From Aquamicrobium lusatiense (GTDB lineage Bacteria; Pseudomonadota; Alphaproteobacteria; Rhizobiales; Rhizobiaceae), in the NCBI RefSeq assembly GCF_014201615.1, contig NZ_JACHEU010000006.1, positions 1 through 64,000 on the forward strand: a stretch of 64,000 nucleotides of DNA, given 5' to 3'. A model generated the notes under the pieces. The model was not told the DNA's origin and made no database searches. It saw only the letters and a program-made list of their open reading frames with translations. This document shows positions 59,049 through 64,000 of this stretch, one piece after another. The translations under genes were made by a program, and so were the position numbers. The stretch's first letter is position 1. The number at the start of each line of letters is the position of its first letter.

Positions 59049-60067
59049 CCGCCTCGACCTTCCGTAACGCCGGGCTTCCGGTTTTCCGTAAACCCGTATT
59101 GGCGGCTTTGCTGCTTTCCGCCACCATGCTCGCAGGCTGCGCCACCAACCGGGTGCCGCAATTCAGCTACGATGAGTCCGTGCCGCCGCTGCCGACTCCG
59201 CCCGCGACCTCTGCCGAGGATCGTCCCCGGCCGCTGCATGTCCCGCCCGCCTGGACCGTGGCGCGCGGCGGCACCGCCGCCAGCACGCCCGATGGCCGCG
59301 TCGAGAACGCCAACGCCGCCGCCCGCGTCGAACCGCGCCGCGAGGGCTATTACAACGCCATCCAAATCTATCCGTGGAGCGAAGGCGCACTCTATCAGGT
59401 CTATGCCGCGCCGGGGCAGATCACCAATATTGCGCTGGAGCCGGGCGAGAGCCTGACCGGCGCGGGGCCGATTGCGGCGGGCGATACGACGCGCTGGATC
59501 ATTGGCGACACCCAGAGCGGATCGGGGGCGAACACCCGCGTCCATATCCTCGTCAAGCCGACCCGCGAGGACATCTCGACCAATCTCGTGATCACCACAG
59601 ATAGGCGGGTTTACACGATCGAACTGCGTGCGCGGGAAGCCCTCTACATGCCATCGGTCGCCTGGGCTTATCCCGCACCGCCGCCAGGTCAGCGGCAGGC
59701 CGTCGCGGCTTCGCCGACCATCCCGGCGCCGTCTGCGCGTAACCATCGCTATGGGTTGCAGATTCCGGGCGACAGCCCGCCCTGGCGTCCGGTCTCGGTC
59801 TTCGACGATGGCCGCCGCGTCTATGTGGTCTTCCCGGCGGGCATCGCGCAGGGCGAGATGCCGCCGCTCTTCGTCCTGGGTGCCGATGGCGAACCCCAGA
59901 TCGTCAATTCCCGTATCCACCAGAACGTCCTGATCGTGGATCGCCTCTTCGGCGCGGCCGAACTGCGCCTCGGCAGCGGCGATCGCCAGCAGGTCGTCAG
60001 GATCGTCCGTATCGAGCAACGGCAGGCCGCCGCTCAGCCCGCAGCCACCGGAGACTCGCCGTCATGA
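59045..60067 (+). CDS. trbG: TrbG (VirB9-like)
   Basis: A 340-aa periplasmic/outer-membrane component with signal peptide and possible lipobox (LLLSATMLAGCATN, Cys near 33). The VirB9/CagX domain is RVENANAAARVEPRREGYYNAIQIYPWSEGALYQVYAAPGQITNIALEPGE...NLVITTDRRVYTIELRA. The lipobox could make it a lipoprotein, which would explain the absence of a VirB7 gene. Overlaps trbI. Confidence 0.93.
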   Translation: MTASTFRNAGLPVFRKPVLAALLLSATMLAGCATNRVPQFSYDESVPPLPTPPATSAEDRPRPLHVPPAWTVARGGTAASTPDGRVENANAAARVEPRREGYYNAIQIYPWSEGALYQVYAAPGQITNIALEPGESLTGAGPIAAGDTTRWIIGDTQSGSGANTRVHILVKPTREDISTNLVITTDRRVYTIELRAREALYMPSVAWAYPAPPPGQRQAVAASPTIPAPSARNHRYGLQIPGDSPPWRPVSVFDDGRRVYVVFPAGIAQGEMPPLFVLGADGEPQIVNSRIHQNVLIVDRLFGAAELRLGSGDRQQVVRIVRIEQRQAAAQPAATGDSPS

Positions 60068-61203
60068 CAGACAACTCGATCACCGACACCGCTGCGCCCA
60101 TGCGCCTGCGCGCCGCGCCTCCGCGTGTCACCCGTCTGTCCCGCAAGATGCTGGCAGGCGTCGGCGCTGTCGCGCTTCTCGGCATTGGTGGGGCGCTGAT
60201 CTATGCCCTCCAGACCCGCGAGGCGGGGCCGGGAGGAGACGAGCTCTACTCCATCGAAAACCGGCCCACGGCGGACGGGCTCACGGGCTTGCCGTCAGAC
60301 TATACCGGCCCGGTCCTTGGTCCGGCCTTGCCCGGCGATCTCGGACGGCCGATCCTCGACGCACAGGAGCGAGGCTTGCCGGTCGCGTCGCCGCCGATCG
60401 CCGGCCCCGCTGTCGATCCTGAGGAGGAACGCCGCCGCGCCGAGGAAGAAGCCGCGCGCCTGAGCAACGTGTTCTTCCAGACCGGCCCGCGCACGGGAGC
60501 GATGCCGGGAACGACCATGCCCGGCCTGGCCGGTCTCGGCGGGCGACCAGAGGGAACGGCCGGGCAGAACCGTCATGCCGCCTTCCTGGGCGGGCCGGTG
60601 GATCGGCAGACCGTTGCACCGGATCGTGTCACGCCGCCGGCCTCGCCCTGGATACTACAGGCCGGGGCCGTGATCCCGGCCGCGCTCATCACCGGCATCC
60701 GTTCAGACCTACCGGGTCAGATCACGGCTCAAGTGACCGAGAACGTCTATGACAGCCCGACCGGCAGTCTGCTCCTGATTCCGCAGGGAACACGCATCAT
60801 CGGCCAGTACGATGATGGCGTGAGTTTCGGCCAGCGCCGCGTGTTGCTGGTGTGGAATCGCCTGATCCTGCCGGGCGGACGTTCAATAGTGCTGGAGCGC
60901 CTGCCGGGCGCGGACGCTTCTGGTTACGCTGGCCTTGAGGATGGCGTCGATTATCACTGGTGGGATCTGATGCGCGCGGCAGGTCTCTCGACACTGCTTG
61001 CCGTCGGAGTGGAGCTTGCCGCCAATGATGAGGATCGCCTGGTTCAGGCCATTCGGGACGGGGCCGTGGACACGATCAACCAGGCGGGCCAGCAGATCGT
61101 GCAGCGCCAGTTGCAGGTCGCGCCTACGCTGACGATCCGGCCCGGCTTCCCGGTCAGGATCATCGTGACGCGAGATTTGGTATTTGCGCCTGCAGGAGGT
61201 TGA
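60064..61203 (+). CDS. trbI: TrbI (VirB10-like)
   Basis: A 379-aa protein: N-terminal membrane helix (MLAGVGAVALLGIGGALIYAL, about 30-50), Pro-rich periplasmic linker, and the VirB10 barrel domain (WILQAGAVIPAALITGIRSDLPGQITAQVTENVYDSPTG...IPQGTRIIGQYDDGVSFGQRRVLLVWNRLILPGG, GADASGYAGLEDGVDYHWWDLM). It spans both membranes and senses ATPase energy. A GGAGG in its last codons is the ribosome binding site of the next gene. Confidence 0.94.
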   Translation: MTDNSITDTAAPMRLRAAPPRVTRLSRKMLAGVGAVALLGIGGALIYALQTREAGPGGDELYSIENRPTADGLTGLPSDYTGPVLGPALPGDLGRPILDAQERGLPVASPPIAGPAVDPEEERRRAEEEAARLSNVFFQTGPRTGAMPGTTMPGLAGLGGRPEGTAGQNRHAAFLGGPVDRQTVAPDRVTPPASPWILQAGAVIPAALITGIRSDLPGQITAQVTENVYDSPTGSLLLIPQGTRIIGQYDDGVSFGQRRVLLVWNRLILPGGRSIVLERLPGADASGYAGLEDGVDYHWWDLMRAAGLSTLLAVGVELAANDEDRLVQAIRDGAVDTINQAGQQIVQRQLQVAPTLTIRPGFPVRIIVTRDLVFAPAGG

Positions 61204-61205
61204 AC

Positions 61206-61445
61206 ATGGTCAAGCTGAAACTCGGCCCGCTGCCCGACGACAAGCCGGTGAAAGTGACAGTGGAATTGCCCGCGCCGCTTCACCGCGATCTGATCGCCTA
61301 TGCCGAGGTGCTGGCCCGCGAAACCGGCCAGCCCGTCGCCGATCCTGTCAGGCTCATCGTGCCGATGCTGGAGCGGTTCATCGCAACGGATCGGGCGTTT
61401 GCTAGGGCTCGGCGCTCCGTTCAATCGTCGAAGACACCTGGCTGA
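61206..61445 (+). CDS. DUF2274 protein
   Basis: A 79-aa protein starting MVKLKLGPLPDDKPVKVTVELPAPLHRDLIAYAEVLARETGQPVADPVRLIVPMLERFIATDRAFARAR, the DUF2274 family that closes the trb operon of Tn4371-like ICEs. It resembles a ribbon-helix-helix DNA-binding protein. ATG 61206 follows AGGAGG with six-base spacing. Its 3' end overlaps the convergent LysR gene by 44 bp. Confidence 0.85.
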   Translation: MVKLKLGPLPDDKPVKVTVELPAPLHRDLIAYAEVLARETGQPVADPVRLIVPMLERFIATDRAFARARRSVQSSKTPG

Positions 61446-62337
61446 CGGCCATTGCTTTCGCCATTGAGAGGAAGCGCCTGAAGGCGGGATTGTCGTTCCT
61501 TGCCGACCAGACTGCCGAGAAGGGAAGGACTTCCCCGAGGATCGGGCGGTAGGTCACGCCGGGGAACCGTGCGACGGTCATCGCCTCGCTTACCAGTGTC
61601 AGTTCCCGGCCAATCGCCACCAGCGGCAGGAGATTGTCCCGCCCGACCGATTGCACCTGGATCTGCGGGTGCAGGCCCAGTTCCGCCAGTTCGCGCACCA
61701 GATGATCGTGGATCTCCTGGCCTGGCGCCGCCTCGGTGACAACGAAGGGCTCCACGATCAAATCCCGCCAGGTAAGCTCGGAGTGGCGCGCAAGGCGGTG
61801 GTGGTCCGGCAGCACCGCGAAAATGCGCTCCGACCACAGAGGCGTGCGCTCGCAATCCGGCCAGTCTCTCGTTCCGGTGATGAAGGCGACGTCGAGGCTG
61901 AGTTGCCGAATCGCCGCGACGTGTTCGTCCGGATTGCCGTCGATCAGTTCGATCCGCACCCTGCCATGCCGCTCCCCATAGGCGCGCAGCAGTTCGGCCA
62001 GGAAGCCCGAGGCGATGGAGGAATAGATGCCGATTCGGACACGTCCGTTCTCGGATCGGCCGACCGAACCCACGTCAGTCGCCCCCTCGCCAATGACCCT
62101 GATGGCCTTGCGCGCGCGTCGCAGAAAGCGCTCGCCGGCATAGGTCAGGGATACGCCCCATGTGTGCCGGTGAAACAGGGATGCCCCGATCTCGTCCTCA
62201 AGATCAGCGATGCAGCGACTGACCGCTGCTGGTGACCGTTCGAGGGCAGTTCCCGCCTTGCGGAAGCTGCCATGCTCGGCCGCAGCCACGAAGTAGCGGA
62301 GATGGCGAAGCTCGATCGCATCGAGGGGCTTCGCCAT
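61402..62337 (-). CDS. LysR-family transcriptional regulator
   Basis: A 311-aa protein. The N-terminal winged helix is IELRHLRYFVAAAEHGSFRKAGTALERSPAAVSRCIADLEDEIGASLFHRH; the rest is a LysR substrate-binding domain (VRIGIYSSIASGFLAELLRAYGERHGRVRIELIDG...). ATG 62337 follows AAGGGAACT; a start at 62364 lacks such a site. It is convergent with the trb operon, as in related ICEs that carry a LysR here. It may regulate transfer genes or the degradation genes to its right. Confidence 0.85.
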   Translation of the reverse strand: MAKPLDAIELRHLRYFVAAAEHGSFRKAGTALERSPAAVSRCIADLEDEIGASLFHRHTWGVSLTYAGERFLRRARKAIRVIGEGATDVGSVGRSENGRVRIGIYSSIASGFLAELLRAYGERHGRVRIELIDGNPDEHVAAIRQLSLDVAFITGTRDWPDCERTPLWSERIFAVLPDHHRLARHSELTWRDLIVEPFVVTEAAPGQEIHDHLVRELAELGLHPQIQVQSVGRDNLLPLVAIGRELTLVSEAMTVARFPGVTYRPILGEVLPFSAVWSARNDNPAFRRFLSMAKAMAVSQVSSTIERSAEP

Positions 62338-62482
62338 CAAATCAGTTCCCTTTACACCGACCAACCGATTGACATGACTGGCAGATCAAACTCAGCAGGT
62401 GAACCGAAAAGTTTGCGACAGCGCCCTATCGGCAGCTTCCTACCCGGCAACACATTGATTCCTATCAACAGTTATGAGATCT

Positions 62483-63379
62483 TCAGGCCCGTCTTAGAGC
62501 ATATCCACCTGAGCGGCTCTCTACGTAGCCCGCGCATTCGCCTGGAAAGTGGCCACAAAATATGAGCGTCCCGGCACGGCAATACTCTTCAAGTTTTCGA
62601 CGGCGTATCGTTGCGGCGGCCGCCGGATCGGCGCAAAAAAGCGTCGACGTGCCCGGCGAGGTCATTTGCAGCGGATGATGCATGAGATCCGCGTTGAAGG
62701 CGGCGAGCGTCTCCCCGTTCGGGCGAAATTCAAGGCCGATCATTCCGGGCGAGTGGCCTGCGAGGTCCACAACGTAAAGTCCGGGCGCGATCTCATCCCC
62801 GGCGGCCACGGTCTCGACAAGCCCTGCCTGCAGCACCGGCTCAACACAGTCCAGAATGGAAGAAGACATGTAGGGAAACTCGCCGTGCCGGGCGGTCCAG
62901 AAGGCAAGTTCGGCCTCCGACACAAGGTGCCGGGCGTTGGCAAACGTCGGTCGCCATTCGTTGCCGTGCCGGCGTGTCAGCCAGCCGGTATGATCCATGT
63001 GCAAATGGGTCAGGAAGACGATGTCGATGTCCTCGGGAGCCAGACCGGCCAGCCCCAGTTGGTTGAGCCAATCGGATTTCCCTTGGTGCCAGTCGGGGCG
63101 GGCGGGGAAATTGCCATCTTCGCCGACCGCACAATCCACGAGTATGTTGTGGCCGGGCATCTGGATCAGGAACGACTGGTAGGCGAGAATCAACCTGTCG
63201 GTGTCGTCCTCCATGTAGTCCGGAACCAGCCAACCGCGGTTTGCTTCGACGATGCCGGACGGGAATTCGCGGAGCAGCTCCGACGCGGGGCGGGTCGGGC
63301 TGACGCAATCCACGAGTGCGTCTACCCGCAGGTCTCCCACGTAATGGGTGGTCATTCGCGGAAGCGGTCCGGTCGTCAT
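62483..63379 (-). CDS. metallo-beta-lactamase-fold hydrolase
   Basis: A 298-aa protein with the zinc motif HLHMDHTG (H125, H127, D129, H130), further ligands in AGHSPGMIG (~195) and CGHFPGE near the end. The cap region resembles lactonase/AttM-type hydrolases acting on small lactones or esters. Start was placed at 63379 (MTTGPLPRMTTHYVGD); 63355 is possible. It is divergent from the maleylacetate reductase-like gene and probably works in the same aromatic-degradation pathway, for example on a dienelactone. That is inference. Confidence 0.82.
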   Translation of the reverse strand: MTTGPLPRMTTHYVGDLRVDALVDCVSPTRPASELLREFPSGIVEANRGWLVPDYMEDDTDRLILAYQSFLIQMPGHNILVDCAVGEDGNFPARPDWHQGKSDWLNQLGLAGLAPEDIDIVFLTHLHMDHTGWLTRRHGNEWRPTFANARHLVSEAELAFWTARHGEFPYMSSSILDCVEPVLQAGLVETVAAGDEIAPGLYVVDLAGHSPGMIGLEFRPNGETLAAFNADLMHHPLQMTSPGTSTLFCADPAAAATIRRRKLEEYCRAGTLIFCGHFPGECAGYVESRSGGYALRRA

Positions 63380-63673
63380 TGGTGTGTCCCTAGTCTGGAG
63401 TTTCGGCGTCGCTCTACGTGGGCCGAGCGACGGCAGGTGCTTCGCGAAACATGCAGGTGCCGACCTTTGGGTTCCAATACTTCTCCGCACGACTTCGGAT
63501 ACCGGTCTGGTATGGATACAAATCCGCACGAATGCTGAAGGGAACTTAGCCCTGAAGCCAAGCTGGAGACTCGTGGGAATCCGGGCATTACTGAATCGGT
63601 ATCGCTCGCGGACGCCATTGATATTGGCATTCGGAGCGGAGAGTTCCGAAAGTAACTGAAAAGAGGACATCCC
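63380..63673. promoter_or_regulatory. divergent promoter region
   Basis: 294 bp between the divergent hydrolase and reductase genes. No gene is supported. It should contain both promoters and possibly the LysR binding site, but no clear T-N11-A dyad or -35/-10 pair could be fixed by eye. Confidence 0.4.
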
Positions 63674-64000
63674 ATGAAACCCTTCACTTACACGGCTTTG
63701 CCGGCGCGCGTCATATTTGGGGTGGGTACCACCGACAGACTCCCCGACGAACTTGAACGCCTGGGCGTGAAACGCGCCATGATCCTCACGACGGCGCCGC
63801 AGGCCGATCAGGGCCGGGAACTGGCCGACCTTCTCGGGGCCCGCTCCGCCGGGCTCTACACCGGTGCGGCCATGCATACGCCCGTCGAGATCACGGAAGA
63901 GGCGCTGGCCCGGTACGAGGACTTGCGAGCCGACGGGGTCGTCTCAATCGGCGGGGGGTCGACCATCGGGCTTGGCAAGGCGATCGCGCTGCGTACAGAT
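63674..64000 (+). CDS. maleylacetate reductase-like dehydrogenase, 5' part
   Basis: The first 109 residues of an iron-containing-alcohol-dehydrogenase-family protein: MKPFTYTALPARVIFGVGTTDRLPDELERLGVKRAMILTT..., GLYTGAAMHTPVEITEEALARYEDLRADGVVSIGGGSTIGLGKAIALRTD. The GGGSTIGLGKA loop binds NAD(P)H. The opening FxYxxLPxRVxFGxG and the HTPVE segment are typical of maleylacetate reductases, which finish chlorocatechol and hydroxyquinol pathways. Start after AAGAGGACATCCC. The gene runs past the window end. Confidence 0.82.
   Translation, partial: MKPFTYTALPARVIFGVGTTDRLPDELERLGVKRAMILTTAPQADQGRELADLLGARSAGLYTGAAMHTPVEITEEALARYEDLRADGVVSIGGGSTIGLGKAIALRTD

Overview
The window starts with the 3' end of a 5S rRNA gene followed by an initiator tRNA-fMet gene, the usual end of an alphaproteobacterial rrn operon. 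Almost everything after it looks like one large integrative and conjugative element (ICE) of the Tn4371-like/rhizobial type in a GC-rich alphaproteobacterium. The left junction is visible at the tRNA. The right end lies beyond base 64000.

Layout. (1) 0.26-2.2 kb: a large serine recombinase whose last codons are read from the antisense strand of the tRNA, with a small partner gene. (2) 2.5-17 kb, minus strand: a defence island. It holds a Druantia-like operon (DruA/DUF4338, two unrecognised proteins, a 1854-aa DruE-like DEAH/DUF1998 helicase) with an unexpected fifth gene, a nuclease-fold/UvrD-like helicase, then an AbiEi/AbiEii toxin-antitoxin pair. (3) 17.2-35.6 kb, plus strand: a leading-region-like block with ArdC, a ParB-like protein, ArdB/KlcA, a thermonuclease-like protein, several small conserved proteins, a giant strawberry-notch helicase/methyltransferase, a Toprim protein and a DUF2493 protein. 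Five genes here share a structured 5' leader with a purine-rich apical loop. A 2565-bp serine-recombinase element has cleanly split one gene. (4) 35.7-37.2 kb, minus strand: an aminoglycoside nucleotidyltransferase-like gene and a YcxB-like gene beside clusters of inverted TGTCGCA motifs. (5) 37.4-47 kb, plus strand: Ssb, an XRE regulator, a DUF6499/DUF2285 pair with a likely programmed +1 frameshift (FseA-like), an AlpA/RdfS-like HTH protein, RepA with internal iterons, ParA, a solitary DNA methyltransferase, DUF2840, TraF, DUF736 and a lytic transglycosylase. (6) 47.2-61.4 kb, plus strand: a palindrome cluster (candidate oriT), relaxase, TraG coupling protein, a ribbon-helix-helix protein, and the complete trbBCDEJ-K-LFGI mating-pair operon plus DUF2274. 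(7) 61.4-64 kb: a LysR regulator, a metallo-beta-lactamase-fold hydrolase and the start of a maleylacetate reductase-like gene, the beginning of a probable catabolic cargo module.

How the parts fit. The recombinase and the excision regulators control integration. RepA/ParA/ParB probably stabilise the excised circle. The relaxase, TraG and Trb proteins perform transfer. If the oriT is at about 47.3 kb and transfer runs leftward, the minus strand enters first and is the template for the plus-strand antirestriction/Ssb/ParB genes. That fits an early-expressed establishment region. The Druantia/AbiE island would defend the host against other mobile DNA. Family assignments come from motifs and gene order recognised by eye; no database search was run.
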